A DNA stretch of 64,000 nt from Prunella strophiata (GCA_036583965.1 JAZBQD010000001.1:19194466-19258465), one strand, 5' to 3'. Positions 22,151 to 35,168 are shown, counted from the first letter of the stretch. Made by a program: numbers and translations. The notes: generated by a model not told the origin, from the letters alone.

Positions 22151-23879
22151 GTGTGAATGTTCATTCTCCATGAATGGAGCTGTTTGCTCTGAGAGGAGCC
22201 CCAGTGTTTTTATGTGGTTTGGTTCAGGAGGAGCAAAAAAAGACCAAGTCCTTGACTCCAAAGATTCCAAGACCAAGATTCCATTTTCCAGGCACAGGAT
22301 GCATCAGCAGGACTCCTCCTTGGTCTTCCACAGCATGGAAAGGAGTGGGATTGGGACCCTTCACACTTCCATGAGCCTCAACATTTCTTTGGAGGTAAAA
22401 TGAGTGGAGAAAGCAGAGCAGAAGGGAAAGTTTCCTGTTGTAGACAACAACAGCTTTGGAGAACTGTGTCTGGTTTTAACCCTGACTTGATGGGTCAGAT
22501 CTGCAGGAGGAGGAGTTCCTCCTCCTTGGTCATGGAAAATTGGCTGGAAAGGGGTTAATTTTAGGGTTAAATGGGGTTAATTTTATAAAAGGATTGAGCT
22601 GGAGGGGGGAGCACCTTTAGCACTACAGGTGAGCACATTTCAGAGATGCATTTCTATGATGTAAAGCAGAAGAATGTCAGGGCTGTGATGTCATTGAATA
22701 CCCCAAAGTAAAATGAGTCAAAACAGCATTTCATTGCATTGTAACCCTGTTTTACAATTACAATTCTTTGCCAGTAGAGTCTCTCAACTCATTATAAGAA
22801 GCTCTGTGCGTGGACATGCTCGTTTTATTTCATCTTGTTTTACAAATCTAATAATAAAAAAAAAACCCAGCTAAATTAGGCTAAACCACTTGATTCTGCT
22901 CTGCCCTTTTAAATGCTGTAAAGTAAGAAGATTATGTTACCCCCTTCCCCATAAATCAGGATTAAACTGGTGTTTTCAGGGTTTTGTGCCAACAAAATCC
23001 CCAATTTGCTGAGCTCAAACTCTCTAATGTGAAGCCAGAGGACAGAAGAGGGGAAGCACTTTGGAAACTGCAACGACCACGTCGTGTATTTGGAAGAATT
23101 AGGAATTTTTCCTTAAATTCCATTCCCCCTGCCATGGGAAGAGTGAGTTTCTTATCTCTAGAACCACTTTGCTTTCTCAGTGTTTCCTTGTTTCTCACCC
23201 ACTTGTATTAGAATTGGAAAATTTCACCTGCAGCACAACATGCATCTATTAAAATCCGTGCCAACCTCCTCATCTCATTTTTAAGTGAATGTGAGTTTTC
23301 CTTCGTAAAATTCCAGTGGGCAATGAATTAAAAATGACAACTCTATATACAGCGAAAACAAGGAAATAAAATATACAAAACATTGCTAATGATCAGTTCT
23401 TGAAAAATTTACCAGACACATTCTACCCAGGGAGCTAAACTCATTAGCAGAAACTGATAGGAAAGCTGAGAAACTCCAGGATGAGGCTCAGGCACAACAT
23501 ATTCAAATGAAATCTCTTTTGCAGAATAGTTTTGTTTCTTTCTCAGAAATATTTAGCAGCAGTATGCATTGCTCTTTTTTTTCTAAAGAAAAAAGAGAGG
23601 TGTCTGGGAGGTTATGGCATCTTGTTAATCATGTTTACCTGCTTGGGAGCTGTTCCCCCCTTGGGGAAGGAGAAGACCTAATGATGGGCCAAAAATTTTC
23701 CCTGTGTTATCAGGAGGGTCCTGCTCAGCCACAGCCCATCCCTGGCCCCAGAGCAATCCTGGATGTTCCTTCTCTGCATCCAAAGGTGAGTTACAGACCT
23801 GGGCATGCTCCAAAGCCACCCAGACCATCCCTGCACTGCCAGCACTCAATAAATTGTAATAATTAATGATGACTGGGTG
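22151..23879. other. Non-coding sequence, no gene seen
   Basis: Single-copy sequence with a few short repeated words (GGGTTAATTTTA-like at about 22552-22583). No gene or transposon recognised. Confidence 0.45.
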
Positions 23880-24480
23880 ACCTCACTCGATGACATTGGG
23901 GACAACCTGACCCATCAACGTCCTGCTTGTGGCACTTGAATGCTGCCACCTTCCAGGAGCAGACAATTGTTTCACACCTCATTTGCAAACTAAAGGAGAT
24001 AGGGAATGAATTAAACTTCCTGCAAACACTCAGGAGGTTTACAAAGAGTCCTATCTCTAAGTCTACTGTACTATTTGCATAAAAGAATTCAGTATCAATG
24101 TAATTATTAATGATAATTCTCAAGCAGTTGTGCTGCTTCAGGATTTTTCAGATTAAGAATGTAATGAATTAGTAATAAAATCTGAACACAAATTTATTCC
24201 TAAATACAATTTCCTTCCTGGCTGTGAATCTCCTTGTATTTATTATAAAAGATGTACTTGTTGAAGCAGCTTTCCTCTGGCGGCGTGGTTTAAAGGCACA
24301 TGTCTTCAACAAACTCAAATTCCTCTCAGCAAACCACTTTAGGAGAAGCTTTCCTGTTCTTTGGGCAGCAAGAGGATGTGACTGATGTGTTCTTAATGAG
24401 AAATATCTTCCAAGCATCCACCTCACCCTACATGCAACGCTGGCAGTGCTGAGGAGGGCGAGCACTTGGAGAACTTGAGC
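23880..24480. promoter_or_regulatory. Weak candidate conserved non-coding block
   Basis: Repeat-free, AT-rich and motif-dense: ATTTGCAT-like strings near 23980 and 24073, TAATTATTAATGATAATT (about 24099-24116), GTTTAC near 24037 and an isolated CpG cluster 'ctggcggcgtgg' near 24277. The minus-strand frame at 24169-24525 shows no domain. Function is inferred from composition only. Confidence 0.25.
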
Positions 24481-24573
24481 TGCTCCTCTCCCTGTGAAAC
24501 CCACAGGACCCAGCCTAAGTGACACAGCCAGGCCTGTTTGCTCTTGGATGTGGTCTGGGGACTAAAGATCTTA

Positions 24574-25122
24574 TGTTGGAATTCTGGATGCTGAGAGTTT
24601 TAGACTTTCTGTCCTGACAGACTGACTCCCAGGAGAGCACTGCATTTGACCTGAGGCCGTGGAGAAGGCTTCCAAAATTGATTAATAGCACTGGGATTAT
24701 GGGTGTGGAGTTTGATTAGAAGTGTGCAATATCACAGGCTGGAAAACTTAGAGTTTGGGGTTTTAGAATATAGCAATAAATATGAAGCAAGATGGAGGCT
24801 TTAGGGCAGTGGCTGGTCCTTCTTCTTTACCTTCTTCTCCACAGGTTTGGGTGGTTTTGTGTAATTAGACAGAAAAGTCTGCAGTGTGTAATTTGAGGGA
24901 TCAGTTATTGGGTTAAAGTGAAAATAATTTAGGTGTCATTTCTTAATTGGATAGTTTAGCCTTAAAAGAGCTTGTAACAAGAGACAGTTGGCCATTTTGT
25001 GCCCTGCTAATGAAAGAATGAAGAACTCACTGCTGTGAGACTGTGACATTGATAAGAAAAAATAAACACCTAAGTCTGAATATGAACTATCCTCTCAAGT
25101 GCCTTCAATCCCAGCTTTGACA
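24574..25122 (+). mobile_element. Solo LTR of an avian retroelement
   Basis: It starts TGTTGGAATTC at 24574 and runs about 549 bases to a probable CA end at 25121-25122. An AATAAA poly-A signal lies at 25061-25066, followed by an R/U5-like segment. It is an inverted homologue of 10.8-11.22 kb over about 400 bases. I see no target-site duplication, internal coding region or partner LTR in the same orientation. The 3' edge is an estimate. Confidence 0.7.
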
Positions 25123-27065
25123 GAGGTAGAAAAAGGAACCCAAAGACCAGCAGTGGATGATCTTGTGAATGTACTTTGCATGGCTTCTTCAATTTCTTTT
25201 GGAATTGGTTAAGCATCTCCTGGTGCACCAACTAGACAGGTGGAAAATGGTTTTTATGGGGTTGTGTTGGATAGACATATGGTATCTAAACTTGTTATGT
25301 TAGATAAAGTTACCTAAATATTGGTCCTACGTTGGCTAACTGGTAAATTTGTATTATTAAAAGTAAGTAAAGTAAAAAAAGTAGAAGCATAACATTTGAT
25401 TGAGCTCTATATTTTTCTTAAACTATTATCCAACAAAAAATTCTACAACATTACTGATTCTTAGAATTACAAAGAAATCTGAAGTTCACTATTTTCTGTG
25501 GGTGAGACACGAGATGTTAGGGGTAAGTTGGAATCCCTGTGTGATTCCCATTTGTGTATTTGCTTCTTTGGCTGTGGAGTGATTTGTTTCCTTGCACTCA
25601 GTAGGATTCCATGTTATTTGTTACAACAGTGGCTGTCCCCACACTCCTGAGAGAAATCCAGGTAAATCCATTTTGGGAATGGCCTGCCTTGACTCCCCCA
25701 GTCATTATCACACACACTTTATCTGCTCCCTTTGTGTGCCAATGGATCAGTGACACCCCAAATCTGCACCTCAGCCACCTGCCCTGCACTCCAGGGAGTC
25801 ACTGGGACAGACAGGATGAATCCCAGATGTTGGAGAAGCATGGCAGCACTTCATGGATCACACCTGGGACAAATAAACCCCAAAAGTTTGGTGTTTGTTG
25901 GGCACCACAAGGTAAGTGAGTACTTTTTATGTGGAGGTGGTGACACATTTCAATTTAATTAATTTTTTTCCAAGCCCATCTCTTGAAATTATTTTTTCTT
26001 GGAATAATCATGGAATAATTTTTAACTGAAGGTTGAATCCTAGCTGCAATATAAGAAACTTTTCCATTTTCTCCTCTCATCTTTTCTCATTTTCTCCTCA
26101 AATCATCACCTGCACCCAGCATGCTGGTGGAAATACTGGTACAAATTTAGCATTTTCTGAGTTGCCAGTTATGATGAAACATTTTTTTTTTCCAGGATGT
26201 TATAGGGCTTTGGCATCAGCCCTAGAGCAGGTTGCATTTTTCTATTGATAATTTAGGTCCCTTTTTGTCTGGCTTGATGTTCTGCAAGATTAGGAATAAC
26301 AAAGTTTAATGAATGGATAGTGCAGTAATACCTGGATGTTGTTTTAATTCAGAACAGAGTTCTGTCTCCCTATTTAGTATCCAGATACAAATACACCTTC
26401 CTGGTTTGATGGTGAGATCTCCAAGCCCTATTGTCCCATTTTTCCAGTGGATGTGGTTGCTCCATACCCACTAATCCTCAGCAGGATTACCAACCATCAA
26501 GCCTAGTCCTTCCAGTGAAGTTTATGGGGCTGAAAGTTTCCATAATCCACAGAAAAATCCCATTATTTCTCCAGTTCTGGCACTCTACCCTGTGCTAAAT
26601 CCCAATAACAAAGGAAAAAGTAAACCCCATGTCCCCAGTCATGGTGATCCAGCAGGTGACAAAAACCACCTTGGAAATGCCTTGGAATCTGCCAGGGATG
26701 AACCAATCCCCTGTTCCTGCTACACTTAAATGGGTGAAACATTGCTAAAATATTGATCATTTGGCAGGAGGAAAATCCTGCAGGAAAAGAAGTACTTTGG
26801 TCCTGGAACACTCCCAGGGAAATTTTGCCCTGACAGGATTGTTAAATGGCATTGCCATGAAAAAGAATTGATGTTTGCTGAAAATGAGGATCTGCTCTTC
26901 TCCCATCCTCAGCTTTGGCCTTCAGAGAACTCATTTGCCAGGACCTTCTTTTATTTAAGGTATTTAAGACACTGGAGCACACACACTTTGCACCAGAGAT
27001 CCTGATTCCTGTTAATGGCAGCTCTGGGAAAATTTCTATCTTGGGATGCATTTTTCCTAGTGATT
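25123..27065. other. Non-coding sequence, no gene seen
   Basis: Single-copy sequence, AT-rich at 25200-25460. No coding exon or named repeat recognised. Confidence 0.45.
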
Positions 27066-27435
27066 CCTTTCCTTTTTTTCTTTTTTTTTCCTTTTTCCTT
27101 TTCCTTTTCCTTTTCCTTTTCCTTTTCCTTTTCCTTTTCCTTTTCCTTTTCCTTTTCCTTTTCCTTTTCCTTTTCCTTTTCCTTTTCCTTTTCCTTTTCC
27201 TTTTCCTTTTCCTTTTCCTTTTCCTTTTCCTTTTCCTTTTCCTTTTCCTTTTCCTTTTCCTTTTCCTTTTCCTTTTCCTTTTCCTTTTCCTTTTCCTTTT
27301 CCTTTTCCTTTTCCTTTTCCTTTTCCTTTTCCTTTTCCTTTTCCTTTTCCTTTTCCTTTTCCTTTTCCTTTTCCTTTTCCTTTTCCTTTTCCTTTTCCTT
27401 TTCCTTTTCCTTTTCCTTTTCCTTTTCCTTTTCCC
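27066..27435. repeat. CCTTTT hexanucleotide array, about 57 copies
   Basis: An irregular T/C lead-in (27066-27095) is followed by near-perfect CCTTTT units to about 27435. The strand asymmetry is absolute: pyrimidine on plus and purine on minus. The Phe-Leu, Ser-Phe and Lys-Gly frames are translations of the repeat. Confidence 0.97.
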
Positions 27436-28073
27436 TTCCTCAAATATCCCAATTGTTTATTCCAGGTTTGAGGTTTTAAAGGGTTACCTGCAGGAAACAC
27501 TCCTAGAGCAGCTTTATTTTACACCAGGGAGAGTGAAAACCTAAAATCAGTGGCTAATTTTACTCTAACAATGCTTTAAATTTAGAATTCTTTCAAATTT
27601 TGCTTTTAAAAACATCAACAAAAGAATTCTGCTTTCCCCCACAATTTGGGATCCACACTGGCAGCAGCCCCAGGTAATTTGGGGTCTGCACCCATTGCAA
27701 ATCTCAATGTAAAACCCCAGGGGAGGTATCCTAATTGGATGGAGCAGCCACTCCAAAACTTGGAAAAACTTCAGAGTTCAGACATAAAACGTGTGAGTAT
27801 TTCAGATCTGGAAAAAGAATTGTGTTACTTGTTGTAGGAACAAGAAAGTGTTATAAATTCCTGGAATTTTGCTTCATTAAAATGAAGAAAATGCTAAAGT
27901 AATCTTGAATTTGCTTAGCAAAGTACTAAAAATGGGGGGGGAAAGGGAAAAATATTGTGGTGTTTGGTTAATTAGGTAAAAATTATCAAGAAGTATCATT
28001 GCAGGACCCTTTGGTGACAGGATTAGGGTTTCTAGGAAGGGAGGCAGATCCATCTCAGGGTAAGACAAAGGGA
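27436..28073. other. Non-coding sequence, no gene seen
   Basis: Single-copy sequence, no recognised feature. Confidence 0.45.
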
Positions 28074-28175
28074 AGTGGCCTCAGGTTCCTCCAGGAGAGG
28101 TTTGGCTTGGGAAAAAAATTTAGAAAAAATTAGGAAAAATTCCAGCATGGAAAAGGTTGTCAAACCTTGGCACAG
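28074..28175 (+). mobile_element. Internal CR1 fragment without 3' end
   Basis: The strings 'cctcaggttcctccaggaga', 'ggtttggcttggg', 'attaggaaaaattccagc' and 'gttgtcaaaccttggcac' followed by 'ctgcccag' match the CR1 segment that precedes the 3' terminus. The terminal blocks are missing, unlike most other copies here. Confidence 0.6.
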
Positions 28176-30449
28176 CTGCCCAGCCCTTGGTTCTGGGACA
28201 GCTGCTCCTGACTTGGGATCATTTGTTAATATTCAAATTGAGCTCTGGGGGAAGCAGTGAAAGAGGAAATGATTCTTTATAAATTCATATTTTCGTGTGT
28301 GTTTTCTCAGCTAGTGACTCTTTAAACTTCCCCCTGTGAAATGTGCTGCAAGTTTAGCATTTGAAAAACCTCCTTTTTTTAAAAAAAAAACATTTAAGTT
28401 TTTACATCAGGGAAAAATTTCCAGGCTACCTCAGCTGCCTTTTTGAGGCATTTAGGTTCAGCTCTTCTCCCAGGAGTTTCCATGGTCATCTGCAGCCACT
28501 GAACCCAGGGATTCCTCAGCAGGGCTGGGGGATTTGGGGTGATTTAGGAACTGAGCTGAGCACTCCTGCACGGCCCCAGAGCTGCTTTTCCCTGGTTTCT
28601 GTCTGGAATCTCCTTGGATCAGGTACCGTGGAATTGAGTCGTGACCCCACAAATGTGAACTCTTTGGTTCTGTAGGAGCAGTGAGCAGTGCTTGGCTCCA
28701 TGGCTTGCAGATGTTGGGCCTTTCCTGAAGGAACAGTGCCTCAACTCATCCCAAAAGATGTTCAACATCTGTGCAAGCACTTCCAAATGTGACCTATGGC
28801 AGCATGCCTCCCCCTCCCTTTTATATTTATTCATTTATTTATTCATGCTAACCCTGAGCAGGATTTAAGCTGTTCAGGACCTGAAATTTCCCAATTTTCA
28901 GCCTGTGTGGAGCATCCTTATTTCTGTCAGTGTGAAACTTCTCTGTGTTTCTTCACCTTTGGTTCTCAGCAGTTGTTCCACTCACAAAATCACTCCATTA
29001 TCCCAGAGTTTCCTGTTTGCTGTAATGAAGACAACTGGATTTTTGATAGTCTATTAAATGGTCTATTAAATAATGTGGTTGCTGGAGGGACCCTGGTGAT
29101 TCTGTGTGGAGTGGCAGAGTAATAACTCTGTGATTCAGATGCTGCCTGGATTTCCTTTCCATTCCAGCTGTTGGAAATGTTTTCCTGAGAGTTTGCATAA
29201 ATCTTCCTCCTTCTCAGCTGGCCTGCAGCCAGCACAGATCCACTTGTTCTGCTGGAACCTGGGATATTCAGCAGATGGGGAAGCTCCCAACTGTTGGAAT
29301 TGGCAGTCCAAGATGCAGAAGACAGGACAGCCTGAAGCTAAAAATCATGGGTTTGATAATAGGATAAAATCTGGATAATTATAAAATATAAAATCTGGAT
29401 AGATATAAAATTATTTCTCAGTCTGGATTAATTCAGTGAACAAAGGTGTGTATTTACCTTTGTGATGGGACAGCAGGACTCCTCTAATCTTGGTCTGGGA
29501 ATATTTTTGGGCAGCTCTTTATGTTTTAGTTCCTACCCAAACTGGATCTCCATGTATGAGGTACCTTAAAAGCCTCCAGACCACCTCAGTGTTTAGGGTT
29601 CTGTCTCCAAACACAGCAGTGATAAGGTTTGATAAGGTTTTCATTGATCTGCAGACTGTGGAACTTGTGTTGGATCAGAGCCTGAAAATGTTTCTTGTCT
29701 CAAGCTCCACTTCTTGAAGATCACAACATAATTTCCCTTGAGGATCCTGACCCCAAGGGCACAGGGATGGTCCTGCTGAGATCCCAGTTCAGGGATTGTT
29801 CTGAAGTGGGAATAAATTCCCTCCCTGGCCACTGGCAGTGGTGCAGGCTGTTGGACATTGCTGTAGTAGAATGATGTGTGCGCTGCTAAAGTGATTTTAA
29901 ACTTTTTCCTTTTCCCCTCTATTCTTCAGTTTTTCTCCCCCATCTCTGAAATATTGCATTTACTTTCCAATTCATGCATTATTACCCCAAATCCTCACCA
30001 TGATGCAGCACCACAGGAAGCCTGTGCAGTGAAATATTGAGCTTTTTCTGCAGCCAGTGTCCATTCTTCACTGGCAGATGGACTTTTACTCAGACAGGAC
30101 TGAAAATGAACAGCACCAAATCCCAACAGTCCTTCCCTTTCCTGTTCCATCCAAGTACAAACAATTGTGCCCTAAAACCACTCCAAATGCAATGACAGCA
30201 GCCACAAAGGCACCTTTTTGTACAGGGTTTCTGCTGGGGAAGGGTTTTATTGGTGTGACTGTGGTTTCTATCCCCAGCTCTTCACCAATGATTGTGTTCT
30301 CTACCCTTTGGGCTGAGCAGGGAGAACTTTGCTGCTTTGGATTTGTTTAAAGCTCTGTTGGGTTCTGCTCTGCTCTTTCTGGGCTCAGAGATGCTCAGAA
30401 GTCCCCACATTCTCAGGTAAGGACTTGTTTCATCCCATTGTTGGCTTTC
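28176..30449. other. Non-coding sequence, no gene seen
   Basis: About 2.3 kb of single-copy sequence. A/T homopolymers lie near 28374-28390. A short direct duplication 'gtctattaaat' occurs at 29049 and 29061, and 'tgataaggttt' at 29621 and 29631. No exon recognised. Confidence 0.45.
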
Positions 30450-30535
30450 TGTCCTCTTGGGGGTTGGAACTACACAACCTTTAAGTCCCTTCCAACCCAA
30501 TCCCTTCTCTGATTCTTTCATGGTTTCATGGAAGG
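30450..30535 (+). mobile_element. Short CR1 3' end
   Basis: 'gggggttggaactacacaac' then 'tttaagtcccttccaaccc' and 'ctgattctttcatggtttca' match the last ~80 bases of CR1, including a decayed terminal repeat. Confidence 0.7.
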
Positions 30536-32558
30536 ACAATGACAGCAGTTCCTTTCCCATGGTTGGATGATTTGATAACACTGTTCCCTTTGCCATCAGC
30601 TTTTATTCTGTATATATTCTTATATTTTATTCTATATATTTATATATCTCTTAGATTCAATGGATAAATTGATTCCAGAACAGACATGACATTTATTTTC
30701 CAGGAAACCTGTCCATGTTTTCACTCATGGGCCTCATTTCTGTGGTTTTCCTTATCCAGGGACTCTGGGGGAGGAGCTGAGAGCCTTTGGGTGATCACCT
30801 TCCACCCTCCACAACTCTTTATAATCCTGATTCCTTCCTTCATCACAATTTTCCTTGTAATCTGAAAATCAGTGTAAAACTTCTCTGTTGCTTTCTTTTC
30901 CTTTCACTTGCCCCAAGGAATTATTGGATATTTCTCTGAGAGCTCTGTGCATTAAGACTTTGTACTTGTGTTTTGTGTTGCTGTCTCAACACTTAATTTA
31001 TTTTAGTGTTTTTGTGGTGACATCTCAGTATTTTCCATTTATTCTGCAGGATCCATTTCTTTAGTACATTCAGAACTTCCTGGTGAATTTAGAACCCAAA
31101 CTGCTGCAAACTCCAGGGATCAGAGACCTCCAAAAGCATTGCAGTTCTGGGAGTGCCTTAAATTGCTCAGAGTTGTATCCTGAGAGCACAGAGACTCAGA
31201 AATGAACATTTTGGAGTGGTGTCTTCAGAGTTTGAAGGCCAACACTTTTTTTTTGGTGCTGATTTTGTATAAACTCAGCATTTCCCTCTCCTCTTCAGTG
31301 ATGGGGCTCATACTGGGCTTTGGCTTGAAAGAGATGACATCACCCTTCTGAGGAATTTCCCAATTTTGGGTTCTGAACTTGCAAAAAAAATAGTGTGGTC
31401 AGAGAATGAGGTCTCTGCTAGGGCCTGGGAATTATTTTATTCTGTTTATTTATCTGATGGAACTTAATTCTTTAAAAACCTTGTCCTTATTGATACTGGT
31501 CACCTGCAATTTTTTTGCAGCCTTATTCCAGTTGGAAATCCCATTTCCCTGTGTTACCAACCATGCCATGGATTTGAGCTGCAGGCTCTGCTTCCTTCCC
31601 AGGCTCACTGGATAGCTGGGAAGGAATTATTTGCCATGATTGGATGCAGCTGGTGCAGCTCTTGGAAAGGCTGAAAAACTCTTCTGAAAGACTCTTCAAG
31701 ATGGTTCTGATAAATTCGAAGTTGGAGAGTTTTTATTTGCTTTCCATTAAAAACCCATAAAAGAGACAACTGCTCATATGTTGCAGGAGGAATTCCTTTA
31801 CCCTGTTGAGAGATGGCAGATGGAAAAACAGGAATTTTATGTTGCAGTGATAGCTGGCATGTTGTACACGTTAATGTCCTGCTTCCCATCTTCAACAAAT
31901 CTCTAAATTTGGGGATGAGACAGTGGAAAGATGAGAACCTGTCTCCTGATGGGTGTTTGGGGCTGCTTTTTGCTCTTTGTGTGTGTGACTACAACTCTCT
32001 GACATCCACTGCTTGTTTGTCCTCCCAGTTTGGAGACCCAGGGAAGGTTTGACTCCCAATTTTTGCTCTTTTGTGGCACTTTGTGGTCACTGCTGGTGCT
32101 GTCAGGGGTTCCTGTGTCCTCAGGGTGGGCTTTGGGGTCTGTTGTCCACCCTGTGCCCCAGCAGAAGCTGCTGCAGGAGAGTTTTGTCCCCTGCTTGCTC
32201 TCCAGGCCACAAGCAGTGGACAAGCTGAACAGAGCAGCTGTTCTTGTTGTTTTTGCTGACATTCCAAATCTGCCTTTTCTGATGGGACAGATAATTTTTG
32301 TGGCAGCCCAAGAGAGGAGATCCTTATTTCCCTGAACATCTCTGATGGATATGAAGGCAATATTTTGCTTTCTCTGATTTATGGGTGTGCCTTGCCAATG
32401 CCAGCAGATGAAATGGATTTTCACTTGAGATTGTGGAGACATATTACAGATGTACATTTATTTCTCTCTCCTCTGTTCCTCCAGAAGATTTGCATGTCCT
32501 GGCAGACACTACAAGCTTTTGTTTTGGGTTGGGAAGAGCACAGAAAGAGTTTTGCTAT
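30536..32558. other. Non-coding sequence, no gene seen
   Basis: Single-copy sequence up to the assembly gap. Overlapping open frames at 31903-32457 on both strands have no recognised domain. Confidence 0.45.
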
Positions 32559-33058
32559 NNNNNNNNNNNNNNNNNNNNNNNNNNNNNNNNNNNNNNNNNN
32601 NNNNNNNNNNNNNNNNNNNNNNNNNNNNNNNNNNNNNNNNNNNNNNNNNNNNNNNNNNNNNNNNNNNNNNNNNNNNNNNNNNNNNNNNNNNNNNNNNNNN
32701 NNNNNNNNNNNNNNNNNNNNNNNNNNNNNNNNNNNNNNNNNNNNNNNNNNNNNNNNNNNNNNNNNNNNNNNNNNNNNNNNNNNNNNNNNNNNNNNNNNNN
32801 NNNNNNNNNNNNNNNNNNNNNNNNNNNNNNNNNNNNNNNNNNNNNNNNNNNNNNNNNNNNNNNNNNNNNNNNNNNNNNNNNNNNNNNNNNNNNNNNNNNN
32901 NNNNNNNNNNNNNNNNNNNNNNNNNNNNNNNNNNNNNNNNNNNNNNNNNNNNNNNNNNNNNNNNNNNNNNNNNNNNNNNNNNNNNNNNNNNNNNNNNNNN
33001 NNNNNNNNNNNNNNNNNNNNNNNNNNNNNNNNNNNNNNNNNNNNNNNNNNNNNNNNNN
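32559..33058. other. Assembly gap of exactly 500 N
   Basis: A run of 500 undetermined bases. The round number suggests a placeholder rather than a measured size, so content and true length are unknown. Open frames reported across it are meaningless. Confidence 0.99.
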
Positions 33059-33317
33059 TAAGAAGCAACACCCACCACCCCCAAATTTTACAAAACAATC
33101 CCTGGCACTCCAGGGGTTAAAAATAATTCACTCCTTGAATTTTTCAGCTCTCAATTGGACAAGAGATTATTTGGACCAAGCAGGAAACAATCATTTGGGC
33201 AGAGTTCACTTTCTGGGTATGTTCTGCCTTATTTTTCTTAAAGAAATCCTTTTGTTTTGATTTTTGGAGCATGAGCAGGTCAAGTGTCATCTTGCTCTTT
33301 TTATTATTTTTATTATC
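33059..33317. other. Non-coding sequence after the gap
   Basis: Single-copy sequence. No recognised feature. Confidence 0.45.
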
Positions 33318-33443
33318 TTTTTTTTTTTTTTTTTAAGTGTTATAGTGCATTTAATAGAAATATAATGGAGAGGTTTATTGCTGGAGATAGAATTTTGTAC
33401 TGAGATTCCAACACTGGGTTAAGTTCATTAGTTCTAAAACTCC

Positions 33444-33494
<51 letters not shown>
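33318..33494. repeat. Two T homopolymer runs
   Basis: Runs of about 17 T (33318-33334) and about 49 T (33446-33494), with mixed sequence between. The second is unusually long for a pure homopolymer. Neither follows a recognisable retroposed body. Confidence 0.9.
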
Positions 33495-33496
<2 letters not shown>

Positions 33497-34905
33497 TGCT
33501 GAGCACATCCTTGCTGTGTTTTCTTGCTAACTGAAGCAGGAAATTGGGTTGGTTTGTAAATATGAGGTAAGAAACAATAGATCTGTGCCTAAGAAGAAGA
33601 ACAACTTGGTGTTGTCTCAAGTTATTGGCAGAGCTTTTCCCTGGAAAAATCTGGGCAGGGGAATGTGGCAGGGACTCTTCAGGGCAATTAGGAGATCTCT
33701 CTGGAGGTCACCTGCATTTTGGGCTACAGGGGAGGGGAATTTATCCCACTTCATGCTGGATTTGAGGAGCAAAAGGGCCAGGCCATTCACGTGGCAGCTT
33801 TGGGGGTGTTGGTTCCTCCTCTGCACCCCAATCCTGCAGCCCAGCCCTGGGTTTGGGGGCAGGACTGAGCTTCCCCTCCTGAAATGCAGAATGCTCAATG
33901 AATGGCAAAAAGTGCTTTTAAAAGGGGCTCGTGGAACACTTTGAAAATATTAATTAGTGTGTTGAAGCATTCTGCATAGCATATCATAGTAAAACTGCTC
34001 CAGGGGGTTGCTTGGAATGAATTATTAATATGAATCCCTCTCTCCCTTATGCTTCACACCCTGATTTTATGGGACTTGGCGTGGGTTGGGGTGTCTATTA
34101 GATTCACTTATTGCCTGTTTAGTGGGTACTTTGTAGACTGCATCAAAAGGTCACTATTATTTTTTTTTTTTCCAGAATCCCAAATTTTAATCAGTGAAAA
34201 AGACTAAGTTCCCCCAAATGTGGAAGGAGAGCTATGAAAAAAAAAAATTAAAAGAAAAAAAAAAAAGAAGAAGCAAATCACCACAAAGCCATGACTGAAA
34301 TAATTTTGTGTGCAGGAGGGGAACAAGTCCAGGCCCTGGGCCCAGGCTGGTTTAGGAGCATCACTGTGGGGTTGTCCAGAGCTGGAATGGCACAGCCACA
34401 TGCAAATCCCACCTCCAGCCTTGTCCAAACCACTCCAAGAAGAGCAATTCTGCTAAAACACTCTTGTAACATGTTCATGCTTCCTTCACAGCCATTTAGA
34501 TGCCTTGTACCACAAGTAGAGAATTCATTAAATTCACAGAGCACAGTTCCTTTTCCCCTCTTGGCTTTACAATATCACAGAGCTGAACCTGTTAACCTAA
34601 CACTGAAAGAGAAAAGCTGTGCTTAAAAAAAAATAAAATTGTTTTTCAGCTCTTGAGGTCTGTTTTGATGAAGTCCCTCGTGTGCAAATATAAATAAATC
34701 CATAAAGTAATTTGACTTTTAATTCATACTTGGATTATGGAAATATTTGTATTTGCATGGCTGCTAGACTGAATTACAAAGGGGTTTGAGGGTCCAGTTT
34801 TCAGTCTTAGAAGAAAAGAAAAAGGAAAATGATGGTTTAGGAAACATGGCACCTGTGACACAGAGATTGCCAAGGGACAAAGGGTTGTGGCAAACCCCAA
34901 ATTGT
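33495..34905. other. Non-coding sequence, no gene seen
   Basis: Single-copy sequence with A-rich runs at 34228-34273. No gene or transposon recognised. Confidence 0.45.
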
Positions 34906-35168
34906 TATCACAGAACCCCAGACTGGCTTGGGTTGAAGGGAATTTAAAGCTCATCCCATTCCACCAGGGACACCTTCCACTGTCCCTGGTGCTCCAAGCC
35001 CCAGTGTCCAACCTGGGCACTTCCAGGGATCTGAGAATTCCATCCCAGCTCCTCCCCATCCTCCCAGGGAACAATTCCTTCCCAATATCCCATCAAAATT
35101 TACCCTCTTCCAGCTAAAACCATTTCTCTTCATCCTATTGTTATCTCTACTCCTTCGAGGCTGAGGGA
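34906..35168 (-). mobile_element. CR1 LINE 3' fragment
   Basis: Reverse orientation: 'gacaccttccactgtccctg', 'ccagtgtccaacctgggcac', 'ggaacaattccttcccaata', 'ttaccctcttccagctaaaa' and 'ctccttcgaggctgagg'. A deletion removes the usual 'gctgcccctggat' block, leaving 'cttccagggatctgagaatt'. Confidence 0.85.

Noticed and set aside
26915..27544. Phe-Leu, Ser-Phe and Lys-Gly repeat 'proteins'
   Set aside because: Translations of the CCTTTT array in three frames.
32365..33260. Long open frames containing unknown residues
   Set aside because: They exist only because the 500-N gap has no stop codons.
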